A DNA stretch of 64,000 nucleotides. Origin: Jannaschia faecimaris (GTDB lineage: Bacteria > Pseudomonadota > Alphaproteobacteria > Rhodobacterales > Rhodobacteraceae). Where the stretch lies: contig NZ_FNPX01000003.1 in the NCBI RefSeq assembly GCF_900107415.1, positions 62,001-126,000 on the forward strand, given 5' to 3'. This document shows, in pieces, positions 8,271-17,032 of the stretch (position 1 is the first letter of the stretch; each line of letters opens with the position of its first letter). The position numbers and the translations under genes are program-made. The notes under the pieces are model-generated. The model saw only the letters and a list, made by a program, of their open reading frames with translations. It did not search any database and was not told the origin of the DNA.

Positions 8271-9061
8271 CCCTTCAACTCCCGCGACCGTTCGGCTGCG
8301 GCCCCGACGGTTCGGGCCATGAGGTCGGGCAGATCCTTCATCAGTACCTCAAGCCCGGCCTGCGTGGTTCCGTTCGGGCTGGTGACGTTGATCCGGAGCT
8401 GGCCCGGCTCCTCGCCTGTCATCGCCAGCTCGCCTGCGCCTGCGACGGTGGCGCGCGCCAGTTGCAGCGCCAGGTCGGGCGACAGGCCCTGCGCCACGCC
8501 CGCGTCGCGCATCGCCTCGATCATGTGGAAGACATAGGCCGGGCCGGAGCCTGACAGGCCGGTAACCGCATCCATCTGGTCTTCGTGCTCCAGTCGTACG
8601 ACCTCGCCGACGGCGGACAGGAACCCTTCGGCCAGGTCCAGGTCTGCGGGGCCGGTTTGTGGGTTGCCGATGATCGCGGTGATGCCGCGACCCACGGCGG
8701 CGGGCGTGTTGGGCATGGCACGCACGATCCGGGCATCTGATCCGAAGACGGCCTCGAACGCGGAGATCGGTGTGCCCGCCGCGACCGAGACATAGAGCGT
8801 GTCGGTCAGGCTTTGCAGCGCGGGAAGCGCGTCGCCCATCATCTGCGGCTTTACCGCGATCAGCGTGATGGCCGGCGCGTCGGGCAGGTCGGTGTTCAGG
8901 TTCACGCCGGTGCCCTGCAACCAAGCGGATGGCTTGGGGTCGAGAACGGTGACGGCAGCGGGGCTCAGCCCCTTGGCCAGCCATCCGGCCAGCATCGCGC
9001 CACCCATCTTGCCGCATCCCAGAAGCACGACACCGCGTGCATTGATATCTGTGAAGTCCAT
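8267..9061 (-). CDS. proC: Pyrroline-5-carboxylate reductase
   Basis: A 264-residue enzyme of the last proline synthesis step, reducing 1-pyrroline-5-carboxylate with NAD(P)H. The N-terminal Rossmann motif VVLLGCGKMGGAML and the C-terminal SGSGPAYVFHMIEAM and LRINVTSPNGTT stretches are the family signatures. The start at 9061 follows a GAAAGGGG ribosome site, and a likely promoter lies just upstream. It heads an operon continuing into the csaA-like gene, the hydroxyacid dehydrogenase and ogt. Confidence 0.96.
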   Translation of the reverse strand: MDFTDINARGVVLLGCGKMGGAMLAGWLAKGLSPAAVTVLDPKPSAWLQGTGVNLNTDLPDAPAITLIAVKPQMMGDALPALQSLTDTLYVSVAAGTPISAFEAVFGSDARIVRAMPNTPAAVGRGITAIIGNPQTGPADLDLAEGFLSAVGEVVRLEHEDQMDAVTGLSGSGPAYVFHMIEAMRDAGVAQGLSPDLALQLARATVAGAGELAMTGEEPGQLRINVTSPNGTTQAGLEVLMKDLPDLMARTVGAAAERSRELKG

Positions 9062-9082
9062 AGTGGTCCCCTTTCAGCGCGC

Positions 9083-9110
9083 ACCCTAGGGGCCGCGCCG
9101 CAGGGTGCAA
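9083..9110 (-). promoter_or_regulatory. Putative sigma-70-type promoter of the proC operon
   Basis: Read on the minus strand, TTGCAC (9110-9105) is followed after 16 bases by TAGGGT (9088-9083), about 22 bases before the proC start codon. The -10 is weak but the spacing is right. It sits between the YbjN stop and the proC start, so proC probably has its own transcription start. Confidence 0.45.
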
Positions 9111-9113
9111 CCC

Positions 9114-9620
9114 TCAGGCGTGGCCGTAGGCTTCGGCCATGGCGATTTGGATGGCGTCCGTCGGCGCGCGCCCGCCCCAGCAGACCAGTTGGAACGCGGG
9201 GTAATACCGCTCGCCGGTCAGGATCGCCTCGGCGACGATATGATTGATCTGCTCGACCTGCGCGCAGGCACCGCCCGCCAAGACCAGACCGTAGCGCCAG
9301 ACCATCATCTTCTGCGCGGTCCAATAGGTGAACGAGCCGGACCAGCTTTCGTCGTTGGCAAGGTTGAGCACTTCGTAGAGCTTGGGAAGGCTTTCTTCTG
9401 GCGGCTCCATTTCGAAACAACACACGAGCCGCAACGTCTCGTCCATTTCGGACCAGGCCAGAGTTACGGAATAACTGCGCCACTGGCCTTCGACGACCAT
9501 CGATATCTGGTCTTCGCCCGTGCGGTCGAAGTCCCAGTCGTGGGTCTCGGCCACCGTCTCCACCAAGTCGATTGGATGAAGGTCACCGGTCTCCGAGAAC
9601 TGATGTCGCTGATGCAGCAT
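9114..9620 (-). CDS. YbjN domain-containing protein
   Basis: A 168-residue protein resembling the YbjN family, whose fold is related to type III secretion chaperones. In other bacteria it is a putative sensory-transduction or stress-linked protein without a known biochemical activity. The open frame extends to 9779, but the ATG at 9620 is preferred because GGAAGG lies seven bases upstream and the extra residues look non-coding. The protein has the usual compact alternation, for example FDRTGEDQISMVVEGQW and a tryptophan-rich middle. It lies immediately upstream of proC on the same strand. Confidence 0.75.
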   Translation of the reverse strand: MLHQRHQFSETGDLHPIDLVETVAETHDWDFDRTGEDQISMVVEGQWRSYSVTLAWSEMDETLRLVCCFEMEPPEESLPKLYEVLNLANDESWSGSFTYWTAQKMMVWRYGLVLAGGACAQVEQINHIVAEAILTGERYYPAFQLVCWGGRAPTDAIQIAMAEAYGHA

Positions 9621-9856
9621 GGTCGGCCTTCCGTTGTCGCCCATAGGGCTTGTGTAGAACGCGACCCCTATGTTTGGCGTCGGCCCCCCGATACAAGATA
9701 TGGTGGAGTGGCGCGGAGTCTCTGTAAAGGGTGGTTTTCCCTTCTCCACAGCTTTCCGACCCTTGGCACCGTATTCCACAGGCCTGTGAGCAGTATTGCG
9801 CGCATTTCACGGCCATGTGACGCCCCACATCCGGCTGTCGCCCTAGGTAAACCGCT

Positions 9857-10510
9857 ATGAAACACATCCTTTCTGCTTCAAATGTCGCTCGCGCGCTGTT
9901 GTTTATCTTGGCTGTGCCTGCTGCGGCGCAGCCGTTATCCTTCGACGGGAGTTGGAGGGAGCAAGGTTTCTTGCGCTTCTCCTCCAACAATTACGTGCAG
10001 AACGGCGGATCTTTGCAGGTGGTCTCGGACGGGACGGTCTCGCTGCTGTGGCGCGCGGTCCCCGAAAGCTTGCGCGGGTCACGCTCGGCCAGCTGGACTT
10101 GGGCCGTTGCGGAAGGCGTGCCCGCGACCGACCTGCGCCGGAAAGGCGGAGACGATCGCAACCTAGCCATCTATTTCGCATTTACCGATGCCGCGACGGC
10201 GGCGACCGCGAACGCGAACCGCGCGACGGCGTTGTTGCGCGATCCAAATACCAAGGTCTTGGTCTATGTATGGGGCGATGACGAGCCGCGTGGCACAAAC
10301 TTCGACAGCCCCTACCTGCCGGGGTTGAAGACGGTCGTGCTGCGACAGGCGGGGAGCGGCCAGCATACGGAGAGTGTGGACTTGGCTGCGGATTACGACC
10401 GTGCATTCGGCGGCAGTCCCGAGGTCTTGATCGGAATGGGCATATCGGCCGACAGCGACGACACCAACACCAAGGTTCGTGCCTCGATCACCGCGCCCGA
10501 CTTGCGCTGA
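9857..10510 (+). CDS. DUF3047 domain-containing exported protein
   Basis: A 217-residue protein with an N-terminal signal peptide (hydrophobic ALLFILAVPAAAQ, predicted cleavage after AAAQ near residue 25). The mature part matches the DUF3047 pattern: a tryptophan-rich core SLLWRAVPESL and SASWTWAV, then DDRNLAIYFAFTD, VLVYVWGDDEPRG and a C-terminal ISADSDDTNTK. These are secreted beta-rich proteins of unknown function, common in proteobacteria. It is a single gene with no evident partners; the upstream ribosome site is weak. Confidence 0.75.
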   Translation: MKHILSASNVARALLFILAVPAAAQPLSFDGSWREQGFLRFSSNNYVQNGGSLQVVSDGTVSLLWRAVPESLRGSRSASWTWAVAEGVPATDLRRKGGDDRNLAIYFAFTDAATAATANANRATALLRDPNTKVLVYVWGDDEPRGTNFDSPYLPGLKTVVLRQAGSGQHTESVDLAADYDRAFGGSPEVLIGMGISADSDDTNTKVRASITAPDLR

Positions 10511-10555
10511 CGCCCCGGGCCGCTACCGTCCCGTCCAACGCAAACGGAGGGCAGG

Positions 10556-11314
10556 ATGGACTTGAACGGATGCAGGGCGGCGATCACCGGCGGGGCCGGG
10601 GGGCTGGGCGAGGCAACGGCGCGGCATGTGGTGGAGGCGGGCGGAACGGTAGCGATTCTTGACCTTGACGCGCGCGGGGCAGACCTTTCCGAGGAGCTTG
10701 GCGGTACGTTTCACAAACTGGACGTGACCGATGCGACGGCCTGCGCGGACGTTCTTGCCAAGGTGGCGTCGGGCGGTCGTCTGGACCTGATGGTGAATTG
10801 CGCCGGCATCGCACCCGGGGCCAAAACGGTCGGGCGAGACGGGGCGCATGATCCCGCGCTTTTCGCCAAGGTGATTGCGGTCAATCTGATCGGCACGTTC
10901 AATTGCGCATCGGCTGCGGCCGCAATCATGTCTGCGCAGGATGGGCGCGGGCCGGATCAGGAGCGGGGCGTCATCGTGAACACTGCCTCCGTCGCCGCAT
11001 TTGAGGCGCAGGTTGGACAGGTCGCATATGGTGCGTCCAAGGGCGGCGTCGCAGCCATGACCTTGCCGATGGCGCGCGACCTAGCCAAGCTGGGCATTCG
11101 CGTCGTCGCAATCGCGCCAGGTCTGTTTCTGACGCCGATGCTGGAGGGGCTACCGCAAGACGTCCAGGACTCGCTGGGGAACCAGGTCCCATATCCCTCA
11201 CGCCTCGGGCATCCGTCGGAGTTTGCTTCGCTGGTCGGCCATATCGCGACCAATCCCATGCTGAATGGTGAGGTGATCCGCCTTGACGGTGCGATCCGCA
11301 TGGCTCCGAAATGA
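10556..11314 (+). CDS. SDR family oxidoreductase, 3-hydroxyacyl-CoA dehydrogenase type II-like
   Basis: A 252-residue short-chain dehydrogenase. The cofactor site is TGGAGGLGEATARH and the active site YGASKGGVAAM, with the catalytic serine in VNTASVAAFEAQVG. The long AYGASKGG-to-APGLFLTPML block, and the LGHPSEFASLVGHI and GEVIRLDGAIRMAPK ends, match the type II 3-hydroxyacyl-CoA dehydrogenase (HSD10-like) group. That group oxidises 3-hydroxyacyl-CoA or branched-chain intermediates with NAD. It is preceded by GGAGGGCAGG and overlaps the following GNAT gene by four bases. Confidence 0.88.
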   Translation: MDLNGCRAAITGGAGGLGEATARHVVEAGGTVAILDLDARGADLSEELGGTFHKLDVTDATACADVLAKVASGGRLDLMVNCAGIAPGAKTVGRDGAHDPALFAKVIAVNLIGTFNCASAAAAIMSAQDGRGPDQERGVIVNTASVAAFEAQVGQVAYGASKGGVAAMTLPMARDLAKLGIRVVAIAPGLFLTPMLEGLPQDVQDSLGNQVPYPSRLGHPSEFASLVGHIATNPMLNGEVIRLDGAIRMAPK

Positions 11315-11970
11315 CCGATCTGTCGAATTGGCAGCCCTTGGGCTGGTTCCCGCCTGCCACGCTGGAGGGCAATTTCACCCGGCTGGAGCGGTTGACCGTG
11401 GCTGGCCATGCCGCCGCCCTGCACGCGGCAAATCCGACCGACGCGGCGCACTGGGCCTATATGCCCTACGGCCCGTATCCTGACCTCGATGTCTACCGCC
11501 TCTGGGCTGCGGGGGCGGAGTCCAGCGACGATCCTGTCTTTTACGCAATCCATGGGCCGCAGGGCTGGGGTGGGGTTGCTTCGTTCATGCGGATCGATCG
11601 GTCGAACGGCGTGATCGAGATCGGGAACATCGCCCTGTCCCCCGGATTGCAGCGCACACCGGCCTCGACTGAAGCGATCCACCTGATGATCGATCACGCC
11701 TTTGCCGCCGGGTTTCGCCGTGTGGAATGGAAGTGCAATGCCGAGAATGCGGTGAGTCGCCGCGCGGCCCTGCGGTATGGGTTTACGTATGAAGGAACGT
11801 TTCGTCAGCACATGGTGGTGAAGGCGGCGAACCGAGACACCGCCTGGTTCGCAATCGTCGACGGCGACTGGCCGCGTCTGCGCGCGGCGCATCGCGCATG
11901 GCTCGATCCGGAGAATTTCGATACCTCGGGGCGGCAGAAAGAGTCTCTGGCGGAGCTGACGGCGCGCTAG
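11311..11970 (+). CDS. GNAT family N-acetyltransferase (RimJ/RimL-like)
   Basis: A 219-residue GCN5-related acetyltransferase. The C-terminal half carries RVEWKCNAENAVSRRAA and LRYGFTYEGTFRQH, the acetyl-CoA side of RimJ/RimL-type enzymes; an N-terminal WQPLGWFPPATLEG segment is typical of the subgroup around ribosomal-protein-like acetyltransferases. Its substrate is unknown. The ATG overlaps the SDR stop, so both are made from one transcript. It converges on the response regulator gene by four bases. Confidence 0.85.
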   Translation: MTDLSNWQPLGWFPPATLEGNFTRLERLTVAGHAAALHAANPTDAAHWAYMPYGPYPDLDVYRLWAAGAESSDDPVFYAIHGPQGWGGVASFMRIDRSNGVIEIGNIALSPGLQRTPASTEAIHLMIDHAFAAGFRRVEWKCNAENAVSRRAALRYGFTYEGTFRQHMVVKAANRDTAWFAIVDGDWPRLRAAHRAWLDPENFDTSGRQKESLAELTAR

Positions 11971-12665
11971 ATAATTTGCCGGTCCTGCAATCGGTCGGTG
12001 ATCAGGGCACGCAACTCCGGACGCAGTTCTTCAAGCGTGCGGTTGGCAAGGCCCTGGGTGCGGTGCAGCAGGTCCATATCGTTTCCCGTGCGCGCCAGCC
12101 CGGTCAGGAAATCGGCGACGAATGCCGGAGCAACCCGGTTTTCTGTCAGCAGGCGTTGCGCGTAGATCAGGTCCTCGCTGAGCGCGAATGTATCCGGCTC
12201 AACGGATTCCGAGCCGACGACGCGCAGGCCCTTGGGCCAGAATTCCGCAGGCAAATGACGCATGATGGCCATCTGGAACGCGGCGAGGCTTTCGATCGGT
12301 TTGGCGAGGAGGCCATCCGCCCCGGCCTCCATCGTCGCCTGCTCCACCTCCGAGGCGTCGCGACCGGATGTGCCCAGCAGGACATTGGGGCGCTGCCCCG
12401 CGCGGTCCAGCCGACGGATCAGATCAAGCCCGGACCCATCGGGAAGGCCAATGTCGATGATCGCAATGCCCGCACGATAGGTCAGCAGGTGACGTTCGGC
12501 CGATGCGATGCAGTCCGCCCGACGAATCCGTGCGCCGGACCGCAGGGCCAGAAGCCGGACCGCTTCGGAGGCATATCGGCTGTCTTCTACCAACAGGACG
12601 GTCTGTCCCAGCAGGGGACGTTGCGGCGTAGGTACGGGGCGGATCATTAAGTCCGATTCGGGCAT
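11967..12665 (-). CDS. Response regulator without DNA-binding domain
   Basis: A 232-residue protein with an N-terminal receiver domain: acidic pocket at Asp28 (LLVEDSRYA), phosphoacceptor Asp71 (AIIDIGLPDGSG), the switch Ser/Thr at LLGTSG and Lys122 in LLAKPI. The C-terminal 100 residues are helical and show no recognisable helix-turn-helix or enzymatic motif. It may therefore signal by protein contact, or be a HPt-like or unrecognised output. The open frame reaches 12878, but ATG 12665 has GGAG seven bases upstream and begins just before the receiver fold. No histidine kinase gene is adjacent. Confidence 0.8.
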   Translation of the reverse strand: MPESDLMIRPVPTPQRPLLGQTVLLVEDSRYASEAVRLLALRSGARIRRADCIASAERHLLTYRAGIAIIDIGLPDGSGLDLIRRLDRAGQRPNVLLGTSGRDASEVEQATMEAGADGLLAKPIESLAAFQMAIMRHLPAEFWPKGLRVVGSESVEPDTFALSEDLIYAQRLLTENRVAPAFVADFLTGLARTGNDMDLLHRTQGLANRTLEELRPELRALITDRLQDRQII

Positions 12666-12804
12666 TGATATTCTCCGGCAGATGCCTGTGCAGGATGCGC
12701 TGAACAACGTTAATGAAAGTTGAATGACACGCGACATATCGCGCCTGCCGCTTGCGGGCGGGCCGGGACGTCGCCTATGTCGCCTGCAACGAAGGGAGTC
12801 TGAC

Positions 12805-13209
12805 ATGATCGGAAATCTCAACCATGTGGCCATCGCCGTCCCGGATCTGGAAGCCGCTGCCGCGCAGTATCGCGACACGCTTGGCGCGAAAGTGAACGCG
12901 CCGCAGGATGAGCCCGATCACGGCGTCACGGTCGTGTTCATCGAACTGCCCAACACCAAGATCGAATTGTTATACCCGCTTGGAGATGACAGCCCGATCA
13001 AGGGATTTCTTGAAAAGAACCCCTCGGGAGGGATCCACCATATCTGTTATGAGGTCGAGGATATCCTGGCCGCGCGAGACAGACTGATCGCTTCAGGCGC
13101 GCGCGTTCTGGGCAATGGAGAGCCGAAGATAGGTGCGCACGGCAAACCCGTCCTGTTCCTGCATCCCAAGGATTTCACCGGCACCCTGGTCGAATTGGAG
13201 CAAGTCTGA
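12805..13209 (+). CDS. mce: Methylmalonyl-CoA epimerase
   Basis: A 134-residue VOC-fold enzyme. It opens with MIGNLNHVAIAVPDLEAA, has the metal-binding histidines at LNHVAI and GGIHHICYEVED, and ends with LHPKDFTGTLVELEQV, a pattern very typical of Mce. It interconverts the (S)- and (R)-forms of methylmalonyl-CoA on the propionyl-CoA route to succinyl-CoA. The frame is open from 12724, but ATG 12805 follows AAGGGAG and matches the family start. It overlaps the DUF1467 gene. The partner GTPase MeaB is at 48.1 kb, and the mutase itself is not in the window. Confidence 0.95.
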   Translation: MIGNLNHVAIAVPDLEAAAAQYRDTLGAKVNAPQDEPDHGVTVVFIELPNTKIELLYPLGDDSPIKGFLEKNPSGGIHHICYEVEDILAARDRLIASGARVLGNGEPKIGAHGKPVLFLHPKDFTGTLVELEQV

Positions 13210-13487
13210 TGTCCGTCTTTTCCGCGATCGTCGTCTTCATGATGATCTGGGCCATGGTTTTCATGCTGGGTCTGCAGGTCGGGCAGAAAACGCAGGGCGA
13301 TCAGGGCAAGGTTTCAGTCGGGACACATGCGTCCACCCCGGCAAACCCGATCCGCGTCTGGCGTCGGGTCGGCTGGGCGACGGTGATCACATTGGTTATG
13401 TGGGTGCCGCTGATCTGGTTCATCACCTCGGGCAACTTGACGATCGACGACCTGCGTCGCTGGACCGGGCGGGAGGCCCTAGGCTAA
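13209..13487 (+). CDS. DUF1467 family membrane protein
   Basis: A 92-residue protein with two predicted membrane helices: residues 4-22 (AIVVFMMIWAMVFMLGLQ) and about 54-75 (ATVITLVMWVPLIWFIT). Between them lies a short loop containing STPANPIRVWRRVGW. This arrangement fits DUF1467, which in alphaproteobacteria commonly follows mce. The start overlaps the mce stop in TGATG, so translation is coupled. Function is unknown. It converges on the EI24 gene, overlapping at the last four bases. Confidence 0.75.
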   Translation: MSVFSAIVVFMMIWAMVFMLGLQVGQKTQGDQGKVSVGTHASTPANPIRVWRRVGWATVITLVMWVPLIWFITSGNLTIDDLRRWTGREALG

Positions 13488-14170
13488 GCCCGGCTCAGAC
13501 GATGGAACAGGTGAGCGAAGCTGGCCACGCCCACGACCGGCACAAGAAGATTCAGGACCGGGACGGACAGGGGCACGGCCATCAGGATGCCCATCGCCCA
13601 GATCGCCCCGCGATTGCGGCGGCGGAAGGCGGCGGTCTGATCCGCTGACAGGCACCGGGCGGCGACCATCTGCGCGTATTCCCGGCCGAGAAGGAATCCG
13701 TTGACTGCCCAGAAAATGAAAAGCGCGAACGGGGCCAGAAAAATATAGGCGACCAGCGCCAGCAGGTTGATACCCACAACCAACCCGAGGAACCCGGCGC
13801 TTTCCGTGATCATCTCGGTCCAGCCTTGGGCGCGGGCGGGGGGCAGGCCGGGATAGTGCCGGTCCTCCACCGCGTCGACGATGCGGTCCAGAAACAGCCC
13901 CGTGAACGCCGAAGCGACGGGCACCATCAGGAAGACCGACGCAATCAGCGTGAACGGTACGGCCGCCCAGCCTGCGACATTGTTCAGCCAAGTCACCTCG
14001 CCAAACCATGGCAACGTGACCGACGGCCCAACCAGCGCCGTTGCCCCCCAGATCATCAGCGCGGAAAACCCGATCAACAGGACAAGCGACAGACCGACGC
14101 CCGTCAGCAGCACCCGGCGGAACCGCGGATCGCCCAGCTGTCCGATCGCCCTGAGGACGTCGTCGATCAT
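13484..14170 (-). CDS. EI24 domain-containing membrane protein (CysZ-like)
   Basis: A 228-residue integral membrane protein with four or more hydrophobic helices (for example GVGLSLVLLIGFSALMIW, AFTGLFLDRIVDAVE, LALVAYIFLAPFALFIFW and the C-terminal LMAVPLSVPVLNLLVPVVG). The pattern matches the EI24/CysZ family; CysZ itself is a sulfate permease in enterobacteria. No sulfur-assimilation genes are adjacent, so transport of sulfate is only a possibility. The ATG at 14170 overlaps the stop of the nitroreductase gene; a second ATG at 14182 lies inside that gene. Confidence 0.75.
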   Translation of the reverse strand: MIDDVLRAIGQLGDPRFRRVLLTGVGLSLVLLIGFSALMIWGATALVGPSVTLPWFGEVTWLNNVAGWAAVPFTLIASVFLMVPVASAFTGLFLDRIVDAVEDRHYPGLPPARAQGWTEMITESAGFLGLVVGINLLALVAYIFLAPFALFIFWAVNGFLLGREYAQMVAARCLSADQTAAFRRRNRGAIWAMGILMAVPLSVPVLNLLVPVVGVASFAHLFHRLSRA

Positions 14171-14763
14171 TCGTTGACCCAATCAGTCACGGCACTCAGG
14201 TTCGGGCGGGGCCGGTCGGATGGAACGATCGTCTCGGTGCCCAGAACGATAAAGCCAGCGACCCATTCGTCGGGTGTCAGCTTCAGCCCATCGCTGAGCC
14301 ATGCGCGGTCGGTTGCCATCCAGCCCGTCAGCCAGTTCGCCCCCCAACCGGCGGCAAGACCAGCGTTCACGAGGGCCAGGCACACGGCACCCGCCGAGAG
14401 AGTCTGCTCAACTTCGGGGATCTTCTCCGACGGTTTGGGGGAGGCGACGACGGCGACCATCAGGGGGGCTGCGTCGAACATCGCCCGCGCCTTGGTCAGC
14501 TTGTCGGCGTCCAACCCGAGCTCCGTGCCGATCTCGGCCGTCAGCGCGCCCAGTCTTGGCAATGCAGCGCCCTCCAGAACAATCAGGCGCCAAGGCTCCA
14601 GCTTGCCATGGTCCGGGACGCGCAGCGCAGCGGTCAGCAGTTGCCTCAACGCGGCGTGGTCGGGGGCGGGGGCCACCAACGTCTTCGCGGGGCGGGACCG
14701 GCGCGCCAACAGGAATTCGATTACATCGGGGCGCGGTGTCAGGGGGGCGATGGCATCGGGCAT
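14167..14763 (-). CDS. Nitroreductase family protein
   Basis: A 198-residue flavoprotein of the nitroreductase superfamily. VIEFLLARRSRPAKTL at the N-terminus supplies the FMN-phosphate arginines. DHGKLEPWRLIVLEG follows, and the C-terminal half has GLAAGWGANWLTGWM and the WVAGFIVLGTE flavin-binding turn. The pattern and size resemble the YdjA-type small nitroreductases that reduce quinones or nitro compounds with NAD(P)H. It is translationally coupled to the downstream EI24 membrane protein gene. The physiological substrate is unknown. Confidence 0.85.
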   Translation of the reverse strand: MPDAIAPLTPRPDVIEFLLARRSRPAKTLVAPAPDHAALRQLLTAALRVPDHGKLEPWRLIVLEGAALPRLGALTAEIGTELGLDADKLTKARAMFDAAPLMVAVVASPKPSEKIPEVEQTLSAGAVCLALVNAGLAAGWGANWLTGWMATDRAWLSDGLKLTPDEWVAGFIVLGTETIVPSDRPRPNLSAVTDWVNE

Positions 14764-14788
14764 GGGCGCTGTCCTTTTGGGTCGTTCA

Positions 14789-15667
14789 TCATGTCGCGTG
14801 GCGTGATCCGGGTTTCAAGGCGCGCGCCATTCGCAGGGCGGCATGTTCCGCCGGTGCCTCGTCCCCGCCAGCGACGAAGGTCGCCACCACGGGGGTGCCC
14901 GGACAATCGGGAAAGGCATAGACGGCGTTGGCGGAAAAGGGCCCGCCGCCCGAGTGGCCGATTGCCCGCCCCGCCGGTCCTACCCGCCCGATCATCAGGC
15001 CCAGACCATAGCCCGTTTCTGTCCAGGGCCGCCCCGCAACGTTGGCATCCACAGGCAAGGCTATCTGCATTCCGGTCAACGCTGGGTCATGCAGGATTGC
15101 GCGCAATAGGCGCACCGCATCCGATGGTGTGCCCATCAGGCAGCCATGCGCCACCCATCCGGGATGATAGCCGCCAGCCGGAAAAGGCAGATCGGCGAAA
15201 TCCTCGGCAGTCTGCGCCAGCCGCACCGAAGTCAGGCCAAGGGGCGCTGTCAATCGATTCAACAGGGCGGCCAAGGGTTGACCTGTGACCGTTTCCAGCG
15301 CCTGCCGCGCCAACAGGTAGCCGATGTTGGAATAGGCGAAGCGGGTTCCCGGCGGCGTGTCAGGTTTGTCTGGCGGGACGACCCGTAGGAAATCCGCCGG
15401 GGTCCAGATCGGACCGCCCGTTGCAATGGCCCGGTGATAGGCGGGCACGGCGAAATAGTCGCCCAGCCCGGCGCGGTGGCCCAGCAGGTCGCGCAAGGTC
15501 CACTCATGACCGGGGCAAGGCGAATCGAGATCGACCTCGCCGCGCGCGGCGGCCCCGACCAGAAGCGCGGCGATCACCGTCTTGGAAAAGCTCCACCACG
15601 GGAGCGGAGGGGCATCTGCCCCGGTCAGGTGTCCGTCGGCGGTCAGGCGGGCGGTGAATACGGTCAT
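14789..15667 (-). CDS. Serine hydrolase of the beta-lactamase/class C family
   Basis: A 292-residue serine hydrolase related to class C beta-lactamases and DD-peptidases. The nucleophile motif SxxK is seen as SFSKT at about residue 27, the second motif as YSN in FAYSNIGYLLAR, and the third as HSG in GHSGGGPFSAN. There is no obvious signal peptide, so it is probably cytoplasmic and acts as an esterase or peptidase rather than an antibiotic resistance enzyme. The start is placed at ATG 15667; an in-frame ATG at 15697 would add ten residues without improving the match. Confidence 0.8.
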   Translation of the reverse strand: MTVFTARLTADGHLTGADAPPLPWWSFSKTVIAALLVGAAARGEVDLDSPCPGHEWTLRDLLGHRAGLGDYFAVPAYHRAIATGGPIWTPADFLRVVPPDKPDTPPGTRFAYSNIGYLLARQALETVTGQPLAALLNRLTAPLGLTSVRLAQTAEDFADLPFPAGGYHPGWVAHGCLMGTPSDAVRLLRAILHDPALTGMQIALPVDANVAGRPWTETGYGLGLMIGRVGPAGRAIGHSGGGPFSANAVYAFPDCPGTPVVATFVAGGDEAPAEHAALRMARALKPGSRHAT

Positions 15668-15821
15668 GCTGAATCCTCTGCTGCGTGTGTGGGCCATGCA
15701 GCGGCGAGCGCTCCTTCTGCGGATTCACGCCATTACCGACCTCAGCGCAACTCGAATCGAAGAAAATCTGGAAACGGCAAAAGGTGGCGGAGCGGCACAT
15801 GCCGCAAGGGCGAGGAAGAGC

Positions 15822-16979
15822 ATGACAAAGATCTATCCAAACCTGTCGCGCTGACCGTAGTTGCCGCGCGGGCCCAATCGACGGCCGTGGAGCCGCTGAC
15901 CACCATAACGATGCCGAGCCGTGATTTCGGCCCGGATGCGCAGCCGAACGTCTGCTTCTGGGACCTGGACCTGGTGGCCGCCGACGACCGGTTCTGGGGT
16001 ATGATGTAGCCGATCGCCTCGATCGAGCGGCTGTGGACAGGAGCGCGCTGGGCCGAAGGCCTTGCATGGAACAGCGTTGGCAAGTTCCTGATCTGGTCGG
16101 ACATCCCCGAAAACCGGCAGATGCGCTGGCTGGACGAAGATGACCACGTCAGCGAATTCCGGATGCCGTCCAACAATTCCAACGGGAACAGCCTCGACCG
16201 CAGCGGTCGGCAGCTTTCGGCGGAGCATCTGGCACGCAGGGTCATGCGATATGAACATGATGGGTCGGTTACGATCCTGGCCGATATGTTCGAGGGAAAG
16301 CGGTTCAACTCGCAAACGACATCATCGAACATACCGATCGCAGCATCTGGTTCACCGATCCGCCCTATGGCGGCCAGTTGTATGAGGTGCCCCGGATGCG
16401 CCGGCGGGCCGTCGAATGCCGCCAGCCTGCTGAACCCGCGTCTGGGACAGCCGCCAGAATTCGGCGATTACGTCCGCGAGGTGGAGACGGCGACCTACCG
16501 GATCGGGACGGACGGGGGATCACCCGCGTGCCAACCGAAGCCGATGCGGCGGATCCGAACGGGCTGTGTTTTTGGCCTGATCACAAGACCCTCTACATCG
16601 CATCGACGGGCAAAGGGCCGCGCGATGCCGGTCCGGGCGGTCAGGGAGAGGTCATCGCGCTGGACGTGGCGGATGACGGCACAAGTTCGAACCAGCGGGT
16701 GTTTTCGGACTGCGAGGTCGACGGCGTGAAATGTGGGCCGGATGGGTTGCGAACCGACGTGGCGGGCAACCTCTGGGAATCATCGAACGCGGGCGCAACG
16801 TGGGCTACTCGGGCGTTACGGTCTGGGCCCCGGACGGCACGCTGCTGAATCGGATCCGTTTACCGGAAATCTGCGGCAACATCTGTTTCGGCGGGCCGAA
16901 GCGCAACCGGCTGTTCATGGCCGCATCGCAGTCGATCTACTCGGTCTTTAACGGCACGCAGGGGGCAGGCCCCGCCTGA
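15822..16979 (+). pseudogene. Decayed SMP-30/gluconolactonase-family lactonase
   Basis: Fragments of one beta-propeller lactonase can be followed across all three forward frames. A start with GGAAGAG upstream (15822) leads by an early shift into a signal-like stretch and PSRDFGPDAQPNVCFWD. An in-frame TAG stands at 16007-16009, followed by RLWTGARWAEGLAW and LADMFEGKRFNS. A one-base loss near 16312 precedes NDIIEHTDRSIWFTDPPYGG. Shifts near 16390 and 16515 lead to ADPNGLCFWPDHKTLYIAS and VDGVKCGPDGLRTDVAGNLW, and a shift near 16795 leads to GRNVGYSGVTVWAPDG and CFGGPKRNRLFMAAS. With at least four frameshifts and a stop it cannot make a full enzyme, which would have hydrolysed a sugar lactone in the periplasm. 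Confidence 0.8.
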
Positions 16980-17032
16980 CGCGCCCCACCCGCGCCCCGG
17001 TTACGCCACCCAAGCGCCGACCGGGGGGCGGA

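Noticed and set aside
14789-15667. The beta-lactamase-family gene as an antibiotic resistance determinant
   Set aside because: It has SxxK, YSN and HSG motifs but no signal peptide and only 292 residues; it fits cytoplasmic esterase/peptidase relatives better.
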